Positions 7,908-15,706 of a stretch of DNA of 64,000 bases are shown in pieces (position 1 is the first letter of the stretch; every line of letters begins with the position of its first letter). A model generated the notes under the pieces. That model saw only the letters and a list, made by a program, of their open reading frames with translations, made no database searches and was not told the origin of the DNA. Both the position numbers and the translations under genes were made by a program. The stretch lies in the NCBI RefSeq assembly GCF_025685625.1, contig NZ_JAGSYI010000003.1:868001-932000 (forward strand), written 5' to 3'. The stretch comes from Acidicapsa acidisoli. Its GTDB lineage: Bacteria; Acidobacteriota; Terriglobia; Terriglobales; Acidobacteriaceae.

Positions 7908-10226
7908 TTATCCCAAACCATCGGCGGCCAATGCTGACGTTTCAACTTCGGAGTTGCCGTCGATGGTGGCGGAAACGGAGTTCTCCATCACGGGCAGACA
8001 CAGCAGGAAGCGGGCGCCCTTTGGCGTATTCGCCTCGGCGCGGATCGATCCGTGATGCTCCTGCGCAATCTTCGCGGCAATGGACAGACCCAGTCCCGTG
8101 CCCCGCTGCTTGGTGGAGTAGAACGGCAGAAACAGGCGCTCGCGAATGTCATCCGTAAGCCCGTGACCGGTGTCGCAGACGGCGACCTCGACCGACATTC
8201 CGTCTTCGCTCAATCCTGTCGTCACGGTCAATTCGCGCAGCAGGCTGGTCTGCATCGCTTCGGCTGCGTTGTCTATGAGGTTGGCGAGCGCACGCTTGAC
8301 GGCGTCTGGATCGGCCATTACCTGCGGCAGGGCAGGTTCCATCCTCTTGCGGGTTGTAATTCCGTCGAGACGCCCGGAAAACAGCAGCAGTGCGTCGTCG
8401 ACAATCTGATTCATGTCGCAAGGGCGCGGCTGCGGCGCCGGAAACTGGGCCAAGGCGGCGAACTGATCCACCAGCGAACGCAGTGTGCCGACACAGCCGA
8501 GAATCACCTCGCTGCACTTGCGAATCACGCTCGGCGACTCTTCCGTGGCGCGATCGAGATGCCTGCGAATCCGCTCGGCGGAGAGCGCAATCGGCGTCAA
8601 CGGATTCTTGATCTCATGTGCGACGCGTTGCGCCACTTCCTTCCAGGCCAATTGCCGCTGCGCGCGCAACAGTTCGGTGGTGTCTTCCACGACCAGCACC
8701 GAACCTTGTTTATCCTGGCCGAGTTCGAGGCGCGCGCTGGTGACTGCCAGATGCATCACGCGCCCGAGGGCACGCGTTTCCACTTCGATGGACGCTGCGC
8801 CCATGCGGTGGCTGCGGCGAATGACCCGGGACAGGTCGTCGCTGCAATCGGCGGGAAAAAGCGTCTCAATCTGCCGACCGCTCAGGTCGCTCTCTTCGCG
8901 ATGCCCGGTGAGCGCAGAAAATGCCCGGTTGGCGAGCAGAATCGCTCCGGTTCGATCCAACGTGACGACGCCGCTGGGAATCGTCTCAAGAATCGTCTCC
9001 AGTTCCCGGCGGCGCTCTTCAAGAGCCTGATTGGCAGCGGAAAGCTGCTCCCGCGAACTCTCGGCCATGTGCCGGCTGCTCTCCAGATCCTGAGCCATGT
9101 GGTTGAAGGCACGGACCAGTTCGGCCATTTCGCCGCCTGACTCGACGGCGACCCGCCGGCCGAGCTTGCCATCGGCGATCTCGTCCATGGCATCGGCCAG
9201 TGCTTCGACGGGCCGCGTGATCTGTTTCGACAAGAACAGCGCCAGCCACATGCTGCTGAAAAAGACAAGCGTGGTGATCAGGAGCAGCATGAAGATGTAG
9301 GTCCAGCGAATGCTGTTGCGGGAGCGAAACAAAGCCCAGTACTGGCTGGCTCCGATACGGATCTGGCTGGCCGTCTCGCTGAGCCCCTGCGGCATCGGCA
9401 ACCCGACCACCACCAGCCTTCCGCCGGGGGTGACGGCGATGCCGGAGGCGAACTCCCGCTTTTGCTGCCCGTCGTCGACGATCAAAATCGGCTCGTCGCT
9501 GCGCTGCGCCACGGCCAGGAGATCGGAGTAAACGGGCCCTTGCAGCGGGGTTGCGTCCGATTTGCCATCATCGAGCCAGGGCAACAGGCTGCGCTTGCTG
9601 CTCTCGGCGGGCAGTTGGTAGCCGAGCACTCCCTGCCGAACTCCCTGCAAGCCCTGCCCATAGACGGCGACATAACCGCCCTCAAGCGTAATCCGGCGGG
9701 AGTGAATCTCGGCGTTGGCGGCTTCGACGTCTTTGTCCAGCGCTCCTGAGGTTGCAATTGCCTCGGCCTCCAACCGTGCATTCGAAGAGGCATAATGCGC
9801 TAATTCCAATACGACGCGCGTCGAGTCCTCGCGCAGCTCCGAGGTAGGCTGCGAGAACCACCGGTCTACCGAGCGATTCAGCAATTGAAAGCTGAAGAGA
9901 TACATGAAGGCCGCCGGAGCCAGCGCAATGAGCGCCGCGCCCAGAACCATGCGGGTGCGCAGGCGCGAGCCGAGCGCACGGCTTCGCTGATCGACAAAGA
10001 GCTTGAGGATGTTGCGGATGAGGAGAACCAGAAGCAACAGCAGCAGCAGAAAGACGATCACCGACATTGCGGTGAAGACGAGAATATCGCTTGTGGTCTG
10101 CGGAGTCAGAAAGGGATATTTGCTTGTGTTGAAGGCTTGCAGAGCCACCAGAGCCGCGAAAATGACAAATGCCCCCGCCGCCAGCCAGGCGATTGTTCTA
10201 CGACGTGAGCTGCCGAAAAGGGACAT
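7908..10226 (-). CDS. NtrY-like membrane sensor histidine kinase
   Basis: At 772 residues this is a full NtrY-type kinase. N-terminal membrane helices (about 10-35 and 45-75, plus one near 110) are followed by a periplasmic loop, another helix around 305-330 (FMLLLITTLVFFSSMWLALFL), a HAMP linker (KQITRPVEALADAMDEIADG), a PAS domain (LETIPSGVVTLDRTGAILLANRAF), the HisKA box AHEIKNPLTPI with phospho-acceptor H537, and an ATPase domain with N box NLIDNAAEAM and G boxes DTGHGL and GTGLGLS. It probably phosphorylates the response regulator at 5381-6772 in reply to an envelope or nitrogen/redox cue. It converges with the MBL gene with a 26-bp gap. Confidence 0.92.
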   Translation of the reverse strand: MSLFGSSRRRTIAWLAAGAFVIFAALVALQAFNTSKYPFLTPQTTSDILVFTAMSVIVFLLLLLLLVLLIRNILKLFVDQRSRALGSRLRTRMVLGAALIALAPAAFMYLFSFQLLNRSVDRWFSQPTSELREDSTRVVLELAHYASSNARLEAEAIATSGALDKDVEAANAEIHSRRITLEGGYVAVYGQGLQGVRQGVLGYQLPAESSKRSLLPWLDDGKSDATPLQGPVYSDLLAVAQRSDEPILIVDDGQQKREFASGIAVTPGGRLVVVGLPMPQGLSETASQIRIGASQYWALFRSRNSIRWTYIFMLLLITTLVFFSSMWLALFLSKQITRPVEALADAMDEIADGKLGRRVAVESGGEMAELVRAFNHMAQDLESSRHMAESSREQLSAANQALEERRRELETILETIPSGVVTLDRTGAILLANRAFSALTGHREESDLSGRQIETLFPADCSDDLSRVIRRSHRMGAASIEVETRALGRVMHLAVTSARLELGQDKQGSVLVVEDTTELLRAQRQLAWKEVAQRVAHEIKNPLTPIALSAERIRRHLDRATEESPSVIRKCSEVILGCVGTLRSLVDQFAALAQFPAPQPRPCDMNQIVDDALLLFSGRLDGITTRKRMEPALPQVMADPDAVKRALANLIDNAAEAMQTSLLRELTVTTGLSEDGMSVEVAVCDTGHGLTDDIRERLFLPFYSTKQRGTGLGLSIAAKIAQEHHGSIRAEANTPKGARFLLCLPVMENSVSATIDGNSEVETSALAADGLG

Positions 10227-10387
10227 GGCGAGATTATAGGCTGACGGGCGTCGTAAACGTCCGGAATCGATGCGAGTCAGATCGTGTCGATTTTAGTCTG
10301 CCGCACTTATTCGACGCTGGCGCGATCCTAAAGTCTCTCCGGTACAATCGGCGGGAGAGACTCCAGGAGCCAGCGAGGAAATTTCCC

Positions 10388-10888
10388 GTGAACGAATTAG
10401 CCCGAGCACTCATCGGAAGCAGCGCATTTGCCCCGGCCGCAAACATTCTTCAGGCAATTCCCGAAAGCGCAGCACAGGAAAAGCCTGGCGCCGCGCTCGG
10501 CGCCTCTCCGCGATCCATCTACGAAGAGGTCTGGCATATGGCTTTCTGGCAAGAGATCAGTTTGGATTGGGTACAAGGAAAGCCCACGCCCTACCCGGCC
10601 CACGCTACTGAGGGATTTCCGGCGAATTTCGATGAGCCGTGGGAAAGTCTTCGCGGACGGTTTCTTGCCGGGACACAAAACGCCGCCGCGATCGCCAACG
10701 ACACGGATAGGCTGGAAATTCTTGTCGCCTGTCCCACCAATCCGGAGCGCAACCGGCCCACGGACATGACGGTTCGTGAGCAACTGGAAAGCCTCGCCGC
10801 TCACAACGCCTATCACCTGGGCCGCGTCGTGCTGTTGCGCCAGTTGCTTGGAAGCTGGCCCCCGCCTGACGGCGGGGACTCGTGGTAG
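10388..10888 (+). CDS. DinB-like four-helix-bundle protein
   Basis: I place the start at the GTG at 10388, preceded by GCGAGGA at a suitable distance; the frame stays open further upstream but overlaps the kinase gene. The product of 166 residues has the DinB/YfiT layout, with metal-ligand-type histidines in YEEVWHMAFWQE and in AAHNAYHLGRVVLLRQLLG near the C-terminus. Family members bind divalent metal; some act as bacillithiol- or mycothiol-dependent transferases, but most have no proven role. The stop lies 13 bases before the end of the convergent NIPSNAP gene. Confidence 0.75.
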   Translation: MNELARALIGSSAFAPAANILQAIPESAAQEKPGAALGASPRSIYEEVWHMAFWQEISLDWVQGKPTPYPAHATEGFPANFDEPWESLRGRFLAGTQNAAAIANDTDRLEILVACPTNPERNRPTDMTVREQLESLAAHNAYHLGRVVLLRQLLGSWPPPDGGDSW

Positions 10889-10901
10889 CTAGATTGGCAA
10901 A

Positions 10902-11696
10902 CTAGATCTGTGACGATCCCATCGGGGTCAGGATTAGGTTGGTGATGTTACTTACCGTTGGTTCGAAGCCATAACGCGGATCGGCCGAGAGTTTCTTCCA
11001 CTCCGGATTGCTCCCGAAGGCTTCCCACTTGGTATTCAGCTCTTCGAGGTTATCGAGGCCAAGCATGTAGGTCAGCGCAGGCAGCCGCGAACCGATGAGC
11101 GCGTCGCCGTAAAATACCGAGTGCAAACCGGCGGATTTGAAGAAATCGAACTCGCCGTGGTGGAACATCTCCACCTTGCGGACATGATCGCGATAGCTCG
11201 GGCTCTCGTAGGTTCGCAGTTGGAATATTCGCTTGGCCTTGGTCGTCGAGCTGGCTGGCAGGGTCAGCTTTGGCCAGCCCTCAAAAGCGATATAGAGCGA
11301 GCTTTCGACGCGGATAAATGCAGGATCGCTTGCCGGTGCATTCCAGAATGGGTCAGCAGCCTTCTGGAATTCCGCGTCTTCCGCCAGATGCAGATCGGCG
11401 GTCACGAGCGCTTCTACCGATGAGCCTGGAATCAGCAGATAATACGTCGGAGTTTCCGGCCCGATGTTTACCGAAAACGCGCCAATCGGCCCGAATCCCA
11501 TCCGGCCCAGCGCCGGAATCAGAGCTTGGGAAAAGTAATTTCCAGTCAGCTTCGTCTGCGGACCGTTTTGCATCTTGTATTGCCGAATCTGGTAGAACTC
11601 ACGAGCGGTAGAGGCGGAACTCTGCGCCTTGGCGTCACGCGCCAAGGCCAGAGCTGAGGTTGCAAGAGAAGCAGCTAGAAACTGACGACGTTGCAC
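10902..11696 (-). CDS. Tat-exported NIPSNAP-family protein
   Basis: The gene begins with GTG at 11696 behind a GGGGG ribosome-binding site. The first 25 residues (MQRRQFLAASLATSALALA...) are a twin-arginine type signal ending AKAQ. Two ferredoxin-like NIPSNAP modules follow: YQIRQYKMQNGPQTKL in the first half and FQLRTYESPSYRDHVRKVEMF in the second, each followed by a Gly/Phe-rich strand. In Acidobacteria and Planctomycetes such exported NIPSNAP proteins are common, but their biochemical function is not established. The next gene upstream on this strand, alanine dehydrogenase, ends 44 bp away; I see no functional link. Confidence 0.82.
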   Translation of the reverse strand: MQRRQFLAASLATSALALARDAKAQSSASTAREFYQIRQYKMQNGPQTKLTGNYFSQALIPALGRMGFGPIGAFSVNIGPETPTYYLLIPGSSVEALVTADLHLAEDAEFQKAADPFWNAPASDPAFIRVESSLYIAFEGWPKLTLPASSTTKAKRIFQLRTYESPSYRDHVRKVEMFHHGEFDFFKSAGLHSVFYGDALIGSRLPALTYMLGLDNLEELNTKWEAFGSNPEWKKLSADPRYGFEPTVSNITNLILTPMGSSQI

Positions 11697-11740
11697 AGAA
11701 ACCCCCGTAGATAATTTTTAAGAACAGGGATAATTATGCA

Positions 11741-12856
11741 CTACGCCAGCACCTCCGCGGGCGCGGTCCATGCGCGGCCCTGTGACTCGGCAACTCCGCG
11801 ATGAGTCAGAGTTCCCTTCCAGACATTCAACCCTTCGGCGAGGCCCGCATCGGCGCGCAGCGCCTCGGCTGCACCCTGGTTGGCAAGGCGCAACAGATAG
11901 GGGAAGGTAGCGTTGGTCAGCGCCAGCGTCGAGGTATGCGGCACCGCTCCCGGCATATTGGTCACGCAGTAATGAACCACGCCGTCCACAACATACGACG
12001 GATCGGAGTGAGACGTTGGACGCGCCGTTTCCACGCAGCCGCCCTGGTCGATAGCCACGTCCACAATGACTGCGCCCTTCTTCATCTTGCTCACCATTGC
12101 CTTGGTCACGATTTTTGGAGCTGTAGCGCCCGGAATGAGCACTCCGCCGATCACCAGATCCGCTTCGCGGGTTGCGCGGCCGACGTTATAGCTGTTCGAA
12201 GCGAGCGTGTGCAGCCGCCCGACAAAAATATCATCCAGCTCGCGCAGGCGGTTCAGGCTGACATCCACCAGCGTCACATGCGCGCCCATGCCCACTGCAA
12301 TTTTAGCCGCATTGGTGCCGACGATTCCGCCGCCGATGATGCAGACGTTCGCGGGAGGCACACCCGGTACGCCGCCGAGCAGAATACCGCGTCCGCCCTT
12401 TTCTTTTTCGAGATAGGATGCGCCTACCTGCACACTCATCCGGCCAGCGACTTCGCTCATGGGAGTCAGCAATGGCAGCGTGTTCGCGCGGTCTCGCACT
12501 GTTTCATAGGCAATTCCGATCACCTTGGACGCAAGTAGAGCATCGGTGAGGCCAGGCAGCGGAGCAAGGTGGAGATAGGTGAACAGCACGAGCCCTTCGC
12601 GGAAGAAGACGTATTCGCTTTCGACCGGCTCCTTCACCTTTACGATCGTCTCGGCATTGGCCCAGACGTGCCCGGCTTCGCCTACGATCTCCGCCCCGGC
12701 TTCCTGATATTCATGGTCCGGAAAACCCGATTGCGCACCCGCATGTGTCTCGACCAGCACAGTATGCCCCGCTTCGACAAGCGCCTTTGCGCCTGCCGGA
12801 GTTACGCCTACGCGTGCTTCGTGATCCTTAATTTCTTTCGGTACTCCAATAATCAT
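11741..12856 (-). CDS. ald: Alanine dehydrogenase
   Basis: It catalyses NAD-dependent interconversion of L-alanine with pyruvate and ammonia in the cytoplasm. The 371-residue length and landmarks fit the family: N-terminal [20 protein letters not shown], the substrate-site block [11 protein letters not shown], the glycine-rich NAD fold [25 protein letters not shown] and the C-terminal [19 protein letters not shown]. The frame remains open 17 codons upstream, but the ATG at 12856 is chosen because GGAGA lies 8 bases before it and the protein then starts exactly where homologues do. It is probably transcribed alone: 216 bp separate it from the orphan gene upstream on the same strand. Confidence 0.96.
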   Translation of the reverse strand: MIIGVPKEIKDHEARVGVTPAGAKALVEAGHTVLVETHAGAQSGFPDHEYQEAGAEIVGEAGHVWANAETIVKVKEPVESEYVFFREGLVLFTYLHLAPLPGLTDALLASKVIGIAYETVRDRANTLPLLTPMSEVAGRMSVQVGASYLEKEKGGRGILLGGVPGVPPANVCIIGGGIVGTNAAKIAVGMGAHVTLVDVSLNRLRELDDIFVGRLHTLASNSYNVGRATREADLVIGGVLIPGATAPKIVTKAMVSKMKKGAVIVDVAIDQGGCVETARPTSHSDPSYVVDGVVHYCVTNMPGAVPHTSTLALTNATFPYLLRLANQGAAEALRADAGLAEGLNVWKGTLTHRGVAESQGRAWTAPAEVLA

Positions 12857-13072
12857 CCAACAATCTCCATATTCCAGGTCCTGCGTTTTTCTCGCACTGG
12901 CTACCATTGTAGATGCCGGACCACTCTTCTAGGTGCGACTCCAACCCCACCATCGGTTTGCCGCTGCCTCCGACAAAAAATCGGGCAGTAGGTCAGTTTA
13001 GAATTCACAGACCGAACCAGCGTTGAAGTAACGCGTCAATTTCGGTGAAACCGACCACACGACCGCGAGTCG

Positions 13073-13468
13073 CTATGTTTCGAGACGTTCAGCGCATTCG
13101 AGTAGCTGCTCAGGAAGACAGCCGAAGTTGCTGGCAACGTCAGGGCTGGTAACCGTATCGTGCAAAGCCTCGCCCATCTTCGCCAGTACGTCATGGAAAT
13201 CATCAGGCAAGTCTTGATCTGACCAATGATGCTCCCCGTCGTCGGAACAGAAGAATAGGTCAGCCGCCCAACAGTTTGCGCTCGTCCGCCCTTCGCCGCT
13301 GAGGTATTGAAGCAGTTCCACAAGGCTGTTCTTCAAGGCTAGCAAGTTGACAGGACTCGTGCCCACGTCGTTGTGGACGCGGAGCACGAGGGGCTTCAAC
13401 TCTTGCAACACTGCTTCCCCACCACGAGTCCTAGCGACGGAACTCCAAACCTGCTCAAAGTCCTTCAT
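13073..13468 (-). CDS. Orphan 131-residue acidic protein
   Basis: This is an unrecognised cytoplasmic protein. It is acidic, without signal peptide or membrane helix. A predicted helical N-terminal half (VLQELKPLVLRVHNDVG, LLALKNSLVELLQYLSGEGR) is followed by a W/C-containing segment (CWAADLFFCSDDGEHHW) and a helical tail. A purine-rich AGAGAGAAG precedes the ATG. The size and acidity resemble immunity-type proteins, but no toxin partner is adjacent, so that is only a guess. Its composition is less GC-biased than the flanking conserved genes, and the Hsp70 remnant begins about 160 bp upstream of its start. Confidence 0.6.
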   Translation of the reverse strand: MKDFEQVWSSVARTRGGEAVLQELKPLVLRVHNDVGTSPVNLLALKNSLVELLQYLSGEGRTSANCWAADLFFCSDDGEHHWSDQDLPDDFHDVLAKMGEALHDTVTSPDVASNFGCLPEQLLECAERLET

Positions 13469-13628
13469 CTTCTCTCTCTGGAGCTATCTGAAACATATCA
13501 AGAAAAGAGTTCTGAGAGGATGACCGGCTATCCGAAAGCTACTGATCCAACCGTGTGGATTCAAACTGCCCCATGACCGAAAATCGCGGAAGGGCGATGC
13601 CGATCCTCAACCCGAGAAATACTGGGAA

Positions 13629-13760
13629 AAACGGCAATCGACCAAATCCCTGCATTCGTAAGCCATAGCATCCGCGATCAGGATCGACTTCGGCACCGCC
13701 AACGAATCTGTCGCGCTGGCCGATCGCGGCCAGCGCGAGCTGGTTTCTTTCACCCTCTAG
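13629..13760 (+). pseudogene. Decayed 5' fragment of an Hsp70-family gene
   Basis: Bases 13632-13751 align without gaps to 15710-15829, the beginning of the intact Hsp70 gene; my hand count is about 92 identities in 120. In the matching frame it reads RQSTKSLHS, a TAA stop at 13656-13658 where the intact gene has a Gln codon, then AIASAIRIDFGTANESVALA, clearly the phosphate-1 motif of the neighbour (IGIDFGTTNSSVALA). The start codon is lost (AAA replaces ATG, with a one-base indel just before). Weaker similarity extends upstream to about 13595. Similarity stops at 13753, where the stop codon of the PNGase A-like gene begins on the other strand. Confidence 0.88.
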
Positions 13761-15493
13761 AAGAAATGCGGCTTGCACTCCTTCTGGTCGGCGACTCCGG
13801 TAAGTTCATTGTTGGCCGCGGTAAGTGTACGGCTGTAGCACCCGCCCAGCGAGTCCTGATAGATATACGTCTGCTTGCTGGTTTGGCCGGAGTTAGGCCC
13901 GAGCGAGAAGCCGGTAGGCGAGGCCACGAACGTAGCCGTATCGCCCGAAGTCAGCACATTGCTGACATTCGAATGGAAGATAGGAAATCCCTCCAGTGTC
14001 TCGGTCTCATCCCGCAGAAAATTCTGCCCGACGGTAGTGACCTGGCCGATATTGCCATTCGACTCCACTGTCTCGAGAAAGTTGATGTTGAAGGGATACG
14101 AGACATGCGTCTCCTTGGCCGTAACCAGGAAACCTGCCTGCGTCGTTGTCTTCGCATTCACGGTCGAGGTTTGCACCACGCCCTGACCGAATGTCGTGGC
14201 GGAGGAGGTGACGGTCTGCGCATTGCTGAAGTTCACCTTCTCATCGATCTTCGTGCTCACCCGTCCATGCGAAGTATTCACCCAGCCGGAGATGGTAAAG
14301 TCTTGTGCGCTGGTCACAGTCACTTCGCCCCCGCCATTGCCGCTGGCATCGAAGACAACGTTATTCACCACCACCGGATTCGGGGCGGTCAGCGTGTTTT
14401 CCGTCACCTCGCCCGTTACCTTCTTGCTTCCGTGATCCTCATACAACACCAAGGTAGCCACGGTGCTGAAGAATTGGAAAGCGTTGTAGACGGTTACGCC
14501 GATCGTATGCGGTTGCCCATTGCTCAAGAGACCCGCGAAAGGCGTCAGATCCACGCGATAGGGCAGCAGGTTGAGCGTCTGCACGCCGGGAATCGGAATC
14601 CACAGGCCTGGGTCCACTCCGCCGGTGTAGATCCAGGGAAAGACCGGCGCAACTCCAGCGGGCGTGCCGTCGATGCTTATATTCACCTGGCGAAAATCCG
14701 TGTTGCCGCAGTCGCCCACATCGCTCGCAACACTGTTCGGCAAGCAGAGAAACCACTGCTCTTCCTGATTCTGGCTCTGCGCGATCACGTCAAGATAGGC
14801 GCTCTCAACATTGGTCGGCAGGGTAAAGGTCTCGGTGTACTCGGGGTTCGCGTTGTTGAGGATGACGCTGTCATTTCCATCCTGCGTCACAGGTAGCACC
14901 ACGTCGGCTGTGCGCGGCACCGGGTTGATAAAGTTTGCCGGGTAGAACTCCAGCTTGAAGGTGCCGAAGATAATCGAGTTCAGCCCATCTTCCCCGATGA
15001 TGTTGCCCAGGCTCGCGAAGCCGGCTTGCGGAGTCTTGAAGAGTGCGCTGTAGTCTGTCAGATCGCGCTCGACGTGCCAGGTATCCGTTAACTTCGCAAG
15101 GGGCTCGGCGGTTGTTCCGAAGTAGATATTCACATTGCCAAGGAAAAGCTGCCCGGTGCGGTCAAATTGCACGCCAGGCTGAATGGAAAAGTCTCCTGTG
15201 AAGACAACCTTCGCCCAGGGACCGGGGCATGCGGCCGGCGGCGTGTATGTGTAGGTTGGGTTATTGAAATTCTCGAAAGCCTGGTTGGCCAGCAGAGTCA
15301 CGACACAAGGCTTGGTGTTGGGCCGGGGCACGGCCGGATCGGCTGTGGCCTCAAGCGACGAGCCTAGCTGGAACTGGCTCGACGAGCTGGCTGCATTGTT
15401 GGTTTGAGAGTGAAGCGTGCTGGCCACAGCAAGGACTGAGATTGCAACAAGCAGGCGTCTCCGGGAGGGAGCCGTCTGGAGTCTTGATCGCAT
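13757..15493 (-). CDS. Secreted peptide-N-glycosidase A-like protein (PNGase A family)
   Basis: The 578-residue product has a signal peptide (about 1-30). From about residue 60 to 380 it shows the ordered blocks of eukaryotic-type PNGase A: KPCVVTLLANQAFENF, PWAKVVFTGDFSIQPGVQFDRTGQLFLG, a TAEP/WHVERDLTDYSALF block, FRQVNISIDGTPAG, FPWIYTGGVDPGLWIPI and YRVDLTPFAGLLSNGQPHTI. Enzymes of this family cleave the amide between N-glycan and asparagine, including core-fucosylated plant glycans, at acidic pH. The C-terminal half is a beta-rich domain (TGEVTENTLTAPNPVVVNN...). It sits between an Hsp70 remnant and the intact Hsp70 gene and is divergent from the latter. Function is inferred from block similarity; catalysis is unproven. 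Confidence 0.82.
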   Translation of the reverse strand: MRSRLQTAPSRRRLLVAISVLAVASTLHSQTNNAASSSSQFQLGSSLEATADPAVPRPNTKPCVVTLLANQAFENFNNPTYTYTPPAACPGPWAKVVFTGDFSIQPGVQFDRTGQLFLGNVNIYFGTTAEPLAKLTDTWHVERDLTDYSALFKTPQAGFASLGNIIGEDGLNSIIFGTFKLEFYPANFINPVPRTADVVLPVTQDGNDSVILNNANPEYTETFTLPTNVESAYLDVIAQSQNQEEQWFLCLPNSVASDVGDCGNTDFRQVNISIDGTPAGVAPVFPWIYTGGVDPGLWIPIPGVQTLNLLPYRVDLTPFAGLLSNGQPHTIGVTVYNAFQFFSTVATLVLYEDHGSKKVTGEVTENTLTAPNPVVVNNVVFDASGNGGGEVTVTSAQDFTISGWVNTSHGRVSTKIDEKVNFSNAQTVTSSATTFGQGVVQTSTVNAKTTTQAGFLVTAKETHVSYPFNINFLETVESNGNIGQVTTVGQNFLRDETETLEGFPIFHSNVSNVLTSGDTATFVASPTGFSLGPNSGQTSKQTYIYQDSLGGCYSRTLTAANNELTGVADQKECKPHFF

Positions 15494-15706
15494 AGTGATT
15501 TCCCTTCTGGTTGAATTTCGAGTGAGCCCCTTCGAACGTCGGGAAGAATAACTCGCCGCACGGAGCGCAGTCTATCTTTTTGAAAAAAACGCGCAACTCT
15601 GAATGCACAGATTGAAGTTCATCGTCATAATTCCGCGAGAAACGATCAAACATTGTCAGAATCGATTCGCGCGACAGTCGATCACAAATTGGGAAATAAT
15701 GGGGAA

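Noticed and set aside
8052-9140. 362-codon plus-strand ORF inside the sensor kinase gene
   Set aside because: Antisense to PAS, HisKA and ATPase motifs of the kinase.
13640-13760. Hsp70 remnant as target-site duplication of a transposon
   Set aside because: The copies are over 120 bases long and about 77% identical, with no transposase or terminal inverted repeats, so this is gene duplication or recombination rather than insertion of a mobile element.
13766-14896. 376-codon plus-strand ORF inside the PNGase A-like gene
   Set aside because: The minus-strand frame has ordered family blocks and a signal peptide; the plus frame is its antisense shadow.
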